From IMG/VR virus record IMGVR_UViG_3300030117_000686, positions 2,263 through 33,847 of that record: DNA of 31,585 bases; one strand, 5' to 3'. Shown one piece after another: positions 19,727-28,207 of this stretch. Source of the DNA: a virus. The stretch's first letter is position 1. Each line of letters opens with the position of its first letter. The translations under genes were made by a program, and so were the position numbers. The notes beneath the pieces are model-generated. The model searched no databases and had not been told where the DNA came from. It saw nothing but the letters and a program-made list of their open reading frames with translations.

Positions 19727-22326
19727 GTTGTATATCTGAAATTATGGATGCTGCTAAACGAGCAGGTATAGAAATACTTGAAGATGAAGCAAAAGAAATA
19801 GAACAAATTTTAAGCGAAAAGTTAGCTAAAAAAGTTGCTGAATCTGGGGATGATACAAATTTAGATATTTTTAAATTAGCAAGGCAAATAGCAAAGCAAG
19901 CAAGAATAAATGCAGCAATACAAAGAAAATCAAGATTAATAAATGCAAGAGCTTACACAGCTATTATGAAACGAATAGTTGCAAACAAAGATAATCCTGG
20001 AGAAGCTCTGTCAGCTATTATGGTTGGAGACATTAAAACATTAGAAAATGGATTGTCTAGTGTAGACGCAAGGCAACAAGCAATAGGAACAGAGTATGCA
20101 GGCAGATTAGTTGCAGCATTACGAGATGCTGATTTAGAAGATGTGTTTAAAAGTGGAGATTTAGACGAGTTAATTTACACAGCAATGTTTGATGGTCCAT
20201 CTAAATTAGATAACTCAACAGCTTCTAAAGATGCAATTAAAATTGCTGAAATAGTAAAAAAGGTGCAAAAACAATTAGTTAAACGGAAAAACAGAAGTGG
20301 TGCGGTAATTACAGAATTGGAAAATTATGTTGTAAGGCAATCGCATGATTCGGTTTTATTAAGAAAAGCAGGCAAGGCAAAATGGGTTTCTAAAATTAAG
20401 GAAAAGTTAAGCGATAAAACTTTTGAAAACAAACCTGCATTTAAAGATGGCAAACCTTATACAGAAGATCAATTTTTAGAAGATATATATGATAGTTTAG
20501 TTAGTGGGAATCATCAAAAAACAGATGGTTCAGATTCCCCAGACAATATGTTGCAATCTATTGACGCTTTTTCAGGTCCTTCAAATTTAGCAAAAAAATT
20601 AAGCACTTCAAGAGTTTTGCATTTTAAAGATGGACAATCTTCTTACGATTATTCTAAAGAATTTTCACGAATGACTTTTTCAGAATCAGTAGTAAATGGG
20701 ATTATACATGATGGTCAATCTATAGGTTTAATGGAAACTTTTGGCACAAACCCAAAATCTATGTTTGAAACAGTTTTAAAGCACATACAAAATATAAACA
20801 AAGGCAAACCGACTGCTTTAAGCACTATCAACAAATATCGTTTAGAAAATCAATTTAAAGAGCTAGATGGCACAACAAGAGCCAGAGGGTCTAATAAACT
20901 TTATTTTGGCAATAGTGTTGATTTTGCAGGAATTGGTGCTGCTGTAAGAATGATACAAAACATGGCAAAATTAGGAATGGCTACAATATCTTCTTTTTCA
21001 GATGTGGCAACAAAAGCTGCGTTTATAAATTCACGAACTGATAGGGGTATATTTGGTTCTTATGCAAAAGCATTTTCAGATATTTTTAAAGGTTACAATT
21101 CTAAAGAGCAAAAAAAATTAGCTTATTTGTTAAATGTTGGTGTAGATAATTTTTTAGGAGAGGTTCACGCAAGATTTGGTGCAAACGACAGTATGCCTGG
21201 AATGATTGGAAAAGCACATCAAATGTTTTTTAGATTGAATGGTATGCAATGGTGGAATAATGCACAAAAAACTGGTTTAGTTCGCATGATGGCAGCAGAT
21301 TTGGCTCAATACACAGATTTAGCTTTTTCAGACATACCTGTAAAAACAAGAACTAATTTAACTAGATATGGCATTGGTGAACTTGAATGGAGTTTATACA
21401 GTCAAATGCAGAAAACAGCATTAGATAATAACAATTATTTAGTGCCTTCTGCTGTAGACACTATACCTAGTCAAGTAATAGAACAAGCAGCTTTAGCAAG
21501 GGCAAATGCTTTTAGAAAAAGAAAAAAGAAAGTTGTAACTGAAAATGAATTACAAAAATATAAAGATGAATTAACTACAAAGCTATCTACTTTTTACGGA
21601 GATGCAGCAGATTCAGCTATACCAACGCCAGGAGCTAAAGAAAGAGCCGTTATGAATATGGGAACTTTAAGGGGAACTGTTGTAGGTGAAGCTGTAAGAG
21701 CTATAATGCAACTTAAAGGATTTCCAATAACTTATATTACTAAAGGTATGAGACAACAATATTATGCACAAAAACAAATAGGAAATAGTGGAATATTAGG
21801 TTTATCACAAATGATGGTAGGCACAACTGTTATGGGTTATTTATCTATGTCATTAAAAGATATTTTAAAAGGCAAAAATCCAGCAGAAGTTTTTAGTGAA
21901 AGAAATGGTTTAAATACAAAAACATTTATGAGAGCTTTTACGCAAGGTGGTGGTGCAGGGATTTACGGAGATTTTGTTTTTGGAGAATTTAACAGATACG
22001 GACAATCACCATTAGAAACTTTTGCAGGTCCTACATTTGGAACAGCAGCCGATATGTTAAAGTTATATTCTAATTTAAGAGATGGTAATGTTGATAAAGT
22101 AACGCAACAAGGATTTAGAACTTTAGTTTCTAACACACCTTATATTAATCTATTTTATACAAAAGCAGCTTTAGATTATATGTTTATATATGGTTTAATG
22201 GAAAAGTCTAATCCTGGTTATTTAAAAAGGATGGAAAGACGAATGAAAAAAGATTTTGACCAACAATTTTATTTACCGCCATCAAGGTTTGCAAAAAAAA
22301 CTATTATAGAGAAAGCAATAGATTAA
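19723..22326 (+). CDS. large internal virion protein (T7 gp16-like position)
   Basis: An 867-residue helical protein. Residues 1-60 hold helices with paired cysteine/serine (MSCISEIMDAAKRAGIEIL). The central part includes NMAKLGMATISSFSDVATKA and ARFGANDSMPGMIGKAHQMF segments, common in the C-terminal half of T7-like gp16-type proteins. The last third has VGEAVRAIMQLKGFPITYIT and GLSQMMVGTTVMGYLSMSL, which look membrane-active. It is the last of the internal core genes and lies before the tail fibre, the usual place. The peptidoglycan hydrolase domain of T7 gp16 is not evident in this or the preceding protein. Confidence 0.75.
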   Translation: MSCISEIMDAAKRAGIEILEDEAKEIEQILSEKLAKKVAESGDDTNLDIFKLARQIAKQARINAAIQRKSRLINARAYTAIMKRIVANKDNPGEALSAIMVGDIKTLENGLSSVDARQQAIGTEYAGRLVAALRDADLEDVFKSGDLDELIYTAMFDGPSKLDNSTASKDAIKIAEIVKKVQKQLVKRKNRSGAVITELENYVVRQSHDSVLLRKAGKAKWVSKIKEKLSDKTFENKPAFKDGKPYTEDQFLEDIYDSLVSGNHQKTDGSDSPDNMLQSIDAFSGPSNLAKKLSTSRVLHFKDGQSSYDYSKEFSRMTFSESVVNGIIHDGQSIGLMETFGTNPKSMFETVLKHIQNINKGKPTALSTINKYRLENQFKELDGTTRARGSNKLYFGNSVDFAGIGAAVRMIQNMAKLGMATISSFSDVATKAAFINSRTDRGIFGSYAKAFSDIFKGYNSKEQKKLAYLLNVGVDNFLGEVHARFGANDSMPGMIGKAHQMFFRLNGMQWWNNAQKTGLVRMMAADLAQYTDLAFSDIPVKTRTNLTRYGIGELEWSLYSQMQKTALDNNNYLVPSAVDTIPSQVIEQAALARANAFRKRKKKVVTENELQKYKDELTTKLSTFYGDAADSAIPTPGAKERAVMNMGTLRGTVVGEAVRAIMQLKGFPITYITKGMRQQYYAQKQIGNSGILGLSQMMVGTTVMGYLSMSLKDILKGKNPAEVFSERNGLNTKTFMRAFTQGGGAGIYGDFVFGEFNRYGQSPLETFAGPTFGTAADMLKLYSNLRDGNVDKVTQQGFRTLVSNTPYINLFYTKAALDYMFIYGLMEKSNPGYLKRMERRMKKDFDQQFYLPPSRFAKKTIIEKAID

Positions 22327-22372
22327 TTGATTTATACAACAAAATATATTATAAACAAAAAATGAGGTAGCC

Positions 22373-24205
22373 ATGACAGTAAGTAGCACAACCACAAGGA
22401 ACAGTTATTCAGGTGATGGAAGCACAACCACTTTTGCTTACGGCTTTAAAATATTTGCAGATGCAGATTTAACAGTAATTTTAAGGTCAAGCACAGGAAC
22501 GGAAACTGTCCAAACATTAACAACACATTACACAGTAACTAATGCTGGTGTTACAAGTGGTGGTAATGTTGAGTTTGGTAGTGCACCTGCAAGCGGAGTT
22601 ACTGTTGTAATTAGAAGAAACATGGCATTAACACAATCAACAGATTATGTTGCTAATGACCCATTTCCTGCGGCTACTCATGAAGATGCTTTAGACAGAT
22701 TAACTTTTATTACACAGCAAATGCAAGAGGAAGTTGACAGGTCATTTAAAGTATCAAGGACAAACACGATAACAACGCCAGAATTTACAGATAGTGCAAC
22801 AAATAGAGCGTCTAAAGCATTAGGGTTTGATAGTGATGGTAACTTAACAACAATAGCGGATTTTTTACCAGCAGGTGGTGATTCTGCACAATTTACATAT
22901 TCAACTACAACTACTGATTCTGATCCTGGTTCTGGTTATATTCGTTTTAACAACGCAACATTATCTTCTGCAACAATAGCGTATGTAGATGATGCAGAAA
23001 TAAATGGCACAGATGTAAGTGCGTGGGTGCAAAGTTTTGATGATGTATCTGGTAACGCAACTAACAGGGGAAGAATAAGATTAAGTAAATCTAATACATT
23101 AGACACATGGGCGGTGTGGAAAATATCAGGTGCGGTTACTGATGCTTCTGGTTACACAAAATTAGCTTTAACTTACATTGATGGTGCTGGAACATTTGCA
23201 AATGATGACAAGGTATTTCTATCATTTGTAGCTAGTGGTGAGGATGGAGCAATACCAGGTTATTATTATAAATTTGATAGTGGTACTTCTGATGCTGATC
23301 CTGGAGCTGGGGAAATAGCTTTTAATAATGGAACTTATGCGAGTGTAACAGCTATATATATAGATGATGCTGATGCAAATGGTGTAACAACACAAGCTGA
23401 CACAATAGCATGGGATGATAGCACCTCTAGTGTTAAAGGTTTTTTACATATAGTAGATATAAATGATTCATCTACTTATGCTAGGTTTTCTATAACTGGA
23501 GCTGCTACAGATGCAAGTGGTTATAACAAACTAGCTGTAACTCATTTAGCTTCTAATAATACTTTTAGTGCAGCAGATGAACTATCAGTACATTTTACCA
23601 GAACTGGTGATAAAGGCGATACTGGATCAACAGGTTCTACTGGAGCTTCTGGCGTGGCTGGTTTAGCAATGACTTGGAGTAATTCAACTTCTGACGCTGA
23701 TCCTGGTTCTGGAAAGATTGCGTTTAACAATGCAACTGTGTCAAGTGTTTCTGTTCTTTATGTAGATGATGCTGATGATGCTGGGGTTGATATTTCTGGC
23801 TTTGTTCAATCATGGGATGATGTAACTAATGACGCTAGTCGTGGATTTATAACAGTTACAAAAGAAGGCACTCCATCAACTTATGCTACGTTTAAAGTAA
23901 GTGGTGCTGTTACAGATGCTAGTGGATATACTAAAGTAGCTGTAACTCATGTGATTTCAAACGGTACGTTTTCTAATTCAGATGGCGTTGGAGTGCAATT
24001 TGTTCAATCAGGTGCAGATGGCTCTGGGGAAATGACAAGTTTTACTGTTGCAGGGTCTAGTGGTTCTAGTCAAACAATAACAAATGGAAATACATTAACA
24101 ATAGCTGCTGGTGCAAATATTACGACTACAGGCAGTTCTACAGATACAGTAACAATAGCGTGTACTTTAGAGGACCCAGTTGCTCTTGCAATCGCTTTGG
24201 GTTAG
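22373..24205 (+). CDS. tail fibre protein with T7 gp17-like N-terminus
   Basis: A 610-residue protein. Residues 1-165 match the T7-type fibre anchor: TRNSYSGDGSTTTFAYGFKI, NVEFGSAPASGVTVVIRR, and DYVANDPFPAATHEDALDRL, which attaches the fibre to the nozzle. Three homologous modules of about 120 residues follow, starting near residues 173, 297 and 430. Each contains D(S/A)DPG(S/A)G.I.FNN, YVDDA/YIDDA, and TDASGY.KLA(V/L)TH-type elements. A short collagen-like GDKGDTGSTGSTGASG stretch lies between modules two and three. GAGGTAG lies a few bases before the ATG. Binds the host receptor (family knowledge). The last 60 residues are Thr/Gly-rich and end ALAIALG. Confidence 0.9.
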   Translation: MTVSSTTTRNSYSGDGSTTTFAYGFKIFADADLTVILRSSTGTETVQTLTTHYTVTNAGVTSGGNVEFGSAPASGVTVVIRRNMALTQSTDYVANDPFPAATHEDALDRLTFITQQMQEEVDRSFKVSRTNTITTPEFTDSATNRASKALGFDSDGNLTTIADFLPAGGDSAQFTYSTTTTDSDPGSGYIRFNNATLSSATIAYVDDAEINGTDVSAWVQSFDDVSGNATNRGRIRLSKSNTLDTWAVWKISGAVTDASGYTKLALTYIDGAGTFANDDKVFLSFVASGEDGAIPGYYYKFDSGTSDADPGAGEIAFNNGTYASVTAIYIDDADANGVTTQADTIAWDDSTSSVKGFLHIVDINDSSTYARFSITGAATDASGYNKLAVTHLASNNTFSAADELSVHFTRTGDKGDTGSTGSTGASGVAGLAMTWSNSTSDADPGSGKIAFNNATVSSVSVLYVDDADDAGVDISGFVQSWDDVTNDASRGFITVTKEGTPSTYATFKVSGAVTDASGYTKVAVTHVISNGTFSNSDGVGVQFVQSGADGSGEMTSFTVAGSSGSSQTITNGNTLTIAAGANITTTGSSTDTVTIACTLEDPVALAIALG

Positions 24206-24230
24206 TGTATAAAGAAGATAGGAGAAAGTA

Positions 24231-24590
24231 ATGGCTAATACATTTAAAGTGGTAACATTTGCAGCCGAGCCAAATAGTGCAGGTACACCATATACAGTTT
24301 ATACTACACCAAGTAGCACAACGACTGTTATCATAGGTCTTGTTCTTACAAATATTCATACTGCTCAAGTTACAGCAGAGGTTGAATTGGAATCAGACAC
24401 ATCAGGTGGTGGCAGAGGTGCTACAAATGGAACAGCTTTTTTAGCAAAGGATGTACCTATTCCAGTAGGTTCTTCATTAGAACTTTTAACAGGTGGCAAG
24501 GTAATATTAGAGACAACAGATGTATTAAAGATAGATTGTTCGGTAGCAGATAAACTTTCAGGAACATTAAGTATCATGGAGATTACATGA
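24231..24590 (+). CDS. small tail-associated protein
   Basis: A 119-residue beta-rich protein (MANTFKVVTFAAEPNSAGTP, VYTTPSSTTTVIIGLVLTNI, then LAKDVPIPVGSSLELLTGGK and LKIDCSVADKLSGTLSIMEI). Similar proteins with PYTVYTTP and P.GSSLELL...KI...T.D.I patterns lie beside fibre genes in many marine phages and are usually tail or virion surface proteins. AGGAG precedes the ATG. The stop overlaps the next start (ATGA). Confidence 0.7.
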   Translation: MANTFKVVTFAAEPNSAGTPYTVYTTPSSTTTVIIGLVLTNIHTAQVTAEVELESDTSGGGRGATNGTAFLAKDVPIPVGSSLELLTGGKVILETTDVLKIDCSVADKLSGTLSIMEIT

Positions 24591-25069
24591 TAAAAACACC
24601 AGAGTTTCAAGGTACACATTTATGGGATAGGTTACTTTGGGCGAAAGAAAAGCTAGAAGGTGTGCAATCAGAATATCGTGTTGTATGGGAGGACCCAGAT
24701 GCACCAGACGAATGTGCAAAAATAACTGTGCCTGATCCTAATTGGATGGCTTGTGCGTTACAAGGTGGCATACTACCACCAGTTGAAGTCTACTGGGCGT
24801 TAGCAGAAGATGAAGCAAAACCAGATTTTAAAAAACATACAAGAGGTTACTTGTTACACAATACTAAACCTATTGAAGCAATGACAGAAGAACAGGCAAT
24901 AGAATATTTAATTATGAAGGATATACCACAGAGAGTGTGGAGAAATTACGAAAAAGCCAATAGACCTAGATTGGTTATCTGTAGAAAGGATCAACTTCCA
25001 AGTACAAGAGTTTGGAGAAATGCTTGGAAAATTGATGAGAATATTAACAAAAGCCAAAAAGTAGCATAA
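24587..25069 (+). CDS. hypothetical tail-region protein
   Basis: A 160-residue protein, Trp-rich, beginning MIKTPEFQGTHLWDRLLWAK. It has a proline-rich middle with DPNWMACALQGGILPPVEVY. The C-terminus contains STRVWRNAWKIDEN, which resembles SDRHFRNAWSLSG in the next gene. It is translated from an ATGA overlap with the previous gene. The position after the fibre suggests a fibre chaperone or adaptor, but no family is recognised. Confidence 0.65.
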   Translation: MIKTPEFQGTHLWDRLLWAKEKLEGVQSEYRVVWEDPDAPDECAKITVPDPNWMACALQGGILPPVEVYWALAEDEAKPDFKKHTRGYLLHNTKPIEAMTEEQAIEYLIMKDIPQRVWRNYEKANRPRLVICRKDQLPSTRVWRNAWKIDENINKSQKVA

Positions 25070-25079
25070 GGAGTTAGAT

Positions 25080-25451
25080 ATGGCGAAAACAATGATAGTG
25101 GATAAAGATGGCAATAGTGTAGATGCTTCTAAAGCAACTGTTCCATCTGATAGACATTTTAGAAATGCTTGGAGTTTATCTGGATCAACAATAACCGAAG
25201 ATATAACAGCAGCTAAAGTTATATTTAAAGATAAAATAAGGGAAGTAAGAAAAGATTTGCTTGAAGAACAAGATACTTTGTTTATGAAAGCATTAGAAGA
25301 TGATGATACATCTGCTCAATCTACAATTAAAACGAAGAAAAAAGCATTAAGAGATGCACCTGCTGCAAAGGCAATATCAGATGCAGACACTATTGCTAAA
25401 CTTAAAGCAGCTTGGGATTCAACTAATTTAGGAACAAGTCCTTACGCATAG
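25080..25451 (+). CDS. putative tail fibre assembly-like protein
   Basis: A 123-residue helical protein. Residues about 21-45 hold VPSDRHFRNAWSLSGSTITE, then a lysine/glutamate helix (AKVIFKDKIREVRKDLLEEQ) with LFMKALEDDD, and a C-terminal ALRDAPAAKAISDADTIAKL-type helix. The RHFRNAW... then FKDKIRE...R..LL...D..F..ALE order occurs in small phage tail proteins near fibres, some annotated as fibre assembly factors. AAGGAG precedes the ATG. The chaperone role is inference. Confidence 0.65.
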   Translation: MAKTMIVDKDGNSVDASKATVPSDRHFRNAWSLSGSTITEDITAAKVIFKDKIREVRKDLLEEQDTLFMKALEDDDTSAQSTIKTKKKALRDAPAAKAISDADTIAKLKAAWDSTNLGTSPYA

Positions 25452-25460
25452 GAGTAAGAC

Positions 25461-25649
25461 ATGAGTGAGTTAAATTACATTGGCAAATCTGGAGATCAAG
25501 CTACTTATGAGTCTGTAGTAAGATTAAATGAAAATCAAATAGTTTCCAGTTTTACTATTGATGCAGCTAATAATGGTATGTCTGCTGGTCCTGTTACCAT
25601 TGCAACAACTGCTACTGTTACTGTTAGTGGGTATTGGAGCATTGTATGA
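25461..25649 (+). CDS. small tail-tip-like protein
   Basis: A 62-residue protein: MSELNYIGKSGDQATYESVV, a short linker, then SFTIDAANNGMSAGPVTIAT and VSGYWSIV. The NGMSAGPVTIA...V.V..G..W.I pattern is a familiar ending in marine phage tail fibre and tail tip proteins, so this may be a free-standing copy of that terminal domain. AGGAG precedes the ATG. The stop overlaps the next start (ATGA). Confidence 0.65.
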   Translation: MSELNYIGKSGDQATYESVVRLNENQIVSSFTIDAANNGMSAGPVTIATTATVTVSGYWSIV

Positions 25650-26047
25650 CAAGTCAATTAAATGTAGATAAAATTACAGGTGTAACCACATCAGGCAGTA
25701 TATCAGTTACAGGTGAGGGAAACTCAACGACAACCAATCTCCAACAAGGTTTGGCTAAATGTTGGACACGAACAAGTGGTGATGGCACAAGTTTATTAGA
25801 TTCTTTAAATTGCAGTTCAATAGATGACAGAGCAACAGGTCAAGTAGATGTAAATTTTACTAATTCAATGGCTTCCGTAAATTTTTATATATCTCTTACA
25901 ATACAACAAGAAAGTGGTGGTCTTAATCTTATTTTATCCTCAACAAACGCAACAACAACTGCACAATTTGCTCATGGTACAACAAATACTTCTGTTTCAT
26001 ATCAAGATCACGCAATGGGGTCATCAGTTCATGGAGATTTAGCATAA
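25646..26047 (+). CDS. fibre-tip-like protein, tandem paralogue 1
   Basis: A 133-residue protein. Residues 1-40 share a module with the next two genes: LNVDKITGVTTSGSISVTGE, then TNLQQGLAK. A variable beta-rich body follows with LDSLNCSSIDDRATGQ, and the end reads HGDLA. LKVDKI..T....I.V.GEG-type starts are typical of fibre proteins with repeating receptor-binding domains in marine phages. The start is the ATG at 25646 with GGAG eight bases before; an earlier in-frame TTG is rejected. It is probably one of three alternative or cooperating surface proteins. Confidence 0.75.
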   Translation: MTSQLNVDKITGVTTSGSISVTGEGNSTTTNLQQGLAKCWTRTSGDGTSLLDSLNCSSIDDRATGQVDVNFTNSMASVNFYISLTIQQESGGLNLILSSTNATTTAQFAHGTTNTSVSYQDHAMGSSVHGDLA

Positions 26048-26484
26048 TGGCTAGTATATTAAAAGTAGACACATTAACTGGAGTTACAGCAACAGGCAGC
26101 ATTAGTGTTACAGGAGAGGGTGGTTCAAATGCTACAAACTTACAACAAGGATTAGCTAAAATGTGGATAAATTTAGATAGTGATGCTTCTACACCTGCGG
26201 CTTTAGATTCGTTAAATGTTGGGAGTATAACAGACGGTGGTTCAGGGATTTACACTTATAATTTTAGCACAAACATGAGCAATATAAATTACTGCTTTCA
26301 AGGCACAGCAGCTCAAATACCTAGTGGGACTTCATCTGGCTTACATCACGAACCACAGGATAACACTGCAAGTTATGCTACAAGTTCTGTAAAATGTGAA
26401 ACTTACTATGTTGACAGCAGTACAAATAGAACTAACGCTGACTTATCTAACAGCAATGGCACAACATTTGGAGATTTAGCATAA
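26047..26484 (+). CDS. fibre-tip-like protein, tandem paralogue 2
   Basis: A 145-residue protein. The N-terminus (ASILKVDTLTGVTATGSISV, TGEGGSNATNLQQGLAKMW) closely matches paralogue 1. The body diverges but keeps LDSLNVGSITDGGSG and FSTNMSNINY in the same order as paralogue 1's SFNTS/NFTNSMASVNFY. The end is TTFGDLA. It starts within the previous stop (TAATG). Divergence in the middle with conserved ends is what one expects of receptor-binding proteins under selection; the role is inference. Confidence 0.75.
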   Translation: MASILKVDTLTGVTATGSISVTGEGGSNATNLQQGLAKMWINLDSDASTPAALDSLNVGSITDGGSGIYTYNFSTNMSNINYCFQGTAAQIPSGTSSGLHHEPQDNTASYATSSVKCETYYVDSSTNRTNADLSNSNGTTFGDLA

Positions 26485-26990
26485 TGGCAAGTGAATTAAA
26501 AGTAGACAAATTATTAAATGCTAGTGGAGATCAAGATTCTGGCATTAATTTAGCAACAAATGATACAATTAAGTTAGATATAGCTGGATCAACTAAAGCA
26601 ACAATGGCTTCTACTGGTATAGTTTCTATAATTGGTGAAGGAACTGCTACGACTAATCTTCAACAAGGTTTGGCTAAACAATGGAGCAGAGTATCAGGTT
26701 CAGGTATGACTGTTTCAGATTCATTTAATACAAGTTCAGTTACGGATTCTGCTACAGGCAAAGCGGCTCCAGTATTTACTTCAAATATGGGTGGTACAGT
26801 TTATAATACAGTTTTTGGAGGTGATGACAAACAAGATGGTGGTGGAGTTTTTGTTGTAAATATAGATGATGCTGTTAATCAAGCAACAACAGGTTATGGA
26901 TTTAGTATTAAAAAACAAACATCTTCATCAGTAGCACTTGCAGACCTTAACCAAAATGGTTCAAGCACAGTATTTGGAGATTTAGCATAA
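26484..26990 (+). CDS. fibre-tip-like protein, tandem paralogue 3
   Basis: A 168-residue protein. It has an extra segment in the N-terminal module (SGINLATNDTIKLDIAGSTK, about residues 18-37), and then rejoins its paralogues at ISIIGEG-type and TNLQQGLAKQW. SDSFNTSSVTDSATGKAAPV and FTSNMGG parallel the other two; the end is TVFGDLA. The ATKATMASTGI-like stretch resembles a bacteriophage tail fibre repeat linker. It is joined to paralogue 2 by a TAATG junction. It is the last of the tail genes before the lysis cassette. Confidence 0.75.
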   Translation: MASELKVDKLLNASGDQDSGINLATNDTIKLDIAGSTKATMASTGIVSIIGEGTATTNLQQGLAKQWSRVSGSGMTVSDSFNTSSVTDSATGKAAPVFTSNMGGTVYNTVFGGDDKQDGGGVFVVNIDDAVNQATTGYGFSIKKQTSSSVALADLNQNGSSTVFGDLA

Positions 26991-26995
26991 CTGTT

Positions 26996-27187
26996 ATGTT
27001 GGGAGCTTTATTAGAGTATATGCCTAAATTAACTGTTACAGAATTAAAAGCACAAGTTGATACACATGAAGCTGTGTGTGCAGAGAGATGGAAAGAAACA
27101 ATACTTCGCATTAAAAGAATAGAACACATAATGATTGGCACTTCTGGTACTGCAATTATTCTTTTAATAGGTTTGTTAGTGAGATGA
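26996..27187 (+). CDS. XhlA-like holin-associated protein
   Basis: A 63-residue protein. N-terminal heptad-rich helix (TVTELKAQVDTHEAVCAERW) then RIKRIEHIM and a C-terminal transmembrane helix (IGTSGTAIILLIGLLVR). This layout is that of the hemolysin XhlA family, which sits with holins and endolysins. The ATG at 26996 lacks a ribosome binding site; an in-frame ATG at 27020 (55 residues) is an alternative start, with GGGAG 14 bases upstream. Membrane role in lysis is inference from family and place. Confidence 0.7.
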   Translation: MLGALLEYMPKLTVTELKAQVDTHEAVCAERWKETILRIKRIEHIMIGTSGTAIILLIGLLVR

Positions 27188-27199
27188 AAGAATACTTAA

Positions 27200-27685
27200 A
27201 TGGACCCATTAACAATTACAGCAGCAGTAGGAATTGCCACCAAAGCATTTGAAACAATTAAAGCTGGATTTCAGTTAGGTCGTGATTTAGAAAGTATGAC
27301 TGGCGATATTGGTCGTTGGATGGGTGCTGTATCTGATGTTGACAACGCTGAAAAACAAGCTAAAAACCCACCTTTATTTAAAAAACTTATGTATGCAAGT
27401 TCTATAGAGCAACAAGCATTAGAAGCATACGCTGCAAAAAAGAAACTTGAACAACAAAGACAAGAACTAAAAACATTTTTAAATTTTACATTTGGACCAA
27501 ATTCATATAATGAGTTGCTTCAAATGGAGGGCAAAATAAGAAAAGATAGACAAAAGCAAATTTATGAAAGGCAACAATTTAAAGAACAAATATTAAGTGC
27601 TATAGGCATAATAATATTATGTGTAACTGTAATAGGTTTTATTGTTTTTATTTTGTTATTATTAAAAAATAAATATGGTTGGTAG
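27200..27685 (+). CDS. membrane-anchored phage protein of the lysis region
   Basis: A 161-residue protein. The N-terminal segment (DPLTITAAVGIATKAFETIK) is hydrophobic/amphipathic. A Gln/Lys/Glu-rich coiled-coil region (about 70-130) precedes a C-terminal transmembrane helix (ILSAIGIIILCVTVIGFIVF) and a KNKYGW tail. Such proteins occur in marine phages next to lysis genes and have no agreed function. The topology (long cytoplasmic or periplasmic coiled coil plus anchor) could fit an i-spanin in reverse order, but i-spanins have their anchor at the N-terminus, so I do not call it one. Confidence 0.65.
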   Translation: MDPLTITAAVGIATKAFETIKAGFQLGRDLESMTGDIGRWMGAVSDVDNAEKQAKNPPLFKKLMYASSIEQQALEAYAAKKKLEQQRQELKTFLNFTFGPNSYNELLQMEGKIRKDRQKQIYERQQFKEQILSAIGIIILCVTVIGFIVFILLLLKNKYGW

Positions 27686-28016
27686 TTATGTTATTGCATT
27701 TTTACTTATGTTATATCCAACCACACTTAACTCTGGCGGAAAAGAATACAAATACAAAGGTCAACCAAAGTGGTCCTGGCAACAAAAACAATACAGGAAA
27801 AACAAAAAAGTGTATGTAACTTGCAGATTAAAGTATCAAAAAACTTACAAAGGCAAGTTAGCTTGTATTTATCAAGGAGCAAATAAAACTTATGAATTGG
27901 AATTTACTGATACTTTTATTGGTTGTCCTCGTCAATTTAAATGCTTGCACAATCCAAATTCAAAAGAACCAACTATTGATGATGTTTTAGATAGTTTAAG
28001 GCAGAGTGTAAAATGA
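27675..28016 (+). CDS. secreted-looking Cys-containing protein
   Basis: A 113-residue protein with an N-terminal hydrophobic stretch (VGSYVIAFLLMLYPTTLNSG, residues 2-21) that fits a signal peptide or anchor, then a basic Tyr/Lys-rich region (KEYKYKGQPKWSWQQKQYRK). Four cysteines follow (VTCRLK, LACIYQ, GCPRQF, KCLHN) and could form two disulfides in the periplasm. It overlaps the preceding gene by 11 bases. The start has no clear ribosome binding site. An outer spanin role was considered, but no lipobox is evident. Confidence 0.6.
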   Translation: MVGSYVIAFLLMLYPTTLNSGGKEYKYKGQPKWSWQQKQYRKNKKVYVTCRLKYQKTYKGKLACIYQGANKTYELEFTDTFIGCPRQFKCLHNPNSKEPTIDDVLDSLRQSVK

Positions 28017-28207
28017 AACCAGCTTTTCTTTTAATGTGTTATTTGGCTGGTGTTCCAGCAGGGCAAACGCATTTTGCTAATGTAAATAATTGCGATTATT
28101 TTAAAAATTACCTTGACAATCAATCAATTAAAATTGGTGAAGATGAAAAAAACTATGATTGTTTCTGTAAATTGGTTAATGTAAATGAAACTATGAGGTT
28201 ATATTAA
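28013..28207 (+). CDS. small secreted-looking Cys protein
   Basis: A 64-residue protein with a signal-peptide-like start (MKPAFLLMCYLAGVPAGQTH) and then ANVNNCDYFKNYLDNQSIKI and DCFCKLVNV. Cysteines at the NNCDYF and DCFCK positions could pair after export. Similar FANVN.CNYF...CFCKLV proteins are common in marine phage lysis regions, without known function (recognition from memory). It overlaps neighbours on both sides (ATGA and TAATG), indicating tight coupling. Confidence 0.65.
   Translation: MKPAFLLMCYLAGVPAGQTHFANVNNCDYFKNYLDNQSIKIGEDEKNYDCFCKLVNVNETMRLY

Noticed and set aside
22373-26990. Diversity-generating retroelement acting on the fibre genes
   Set aside because: No reverse transcriptase gene and no template/variable repeat pair were seen in the window.
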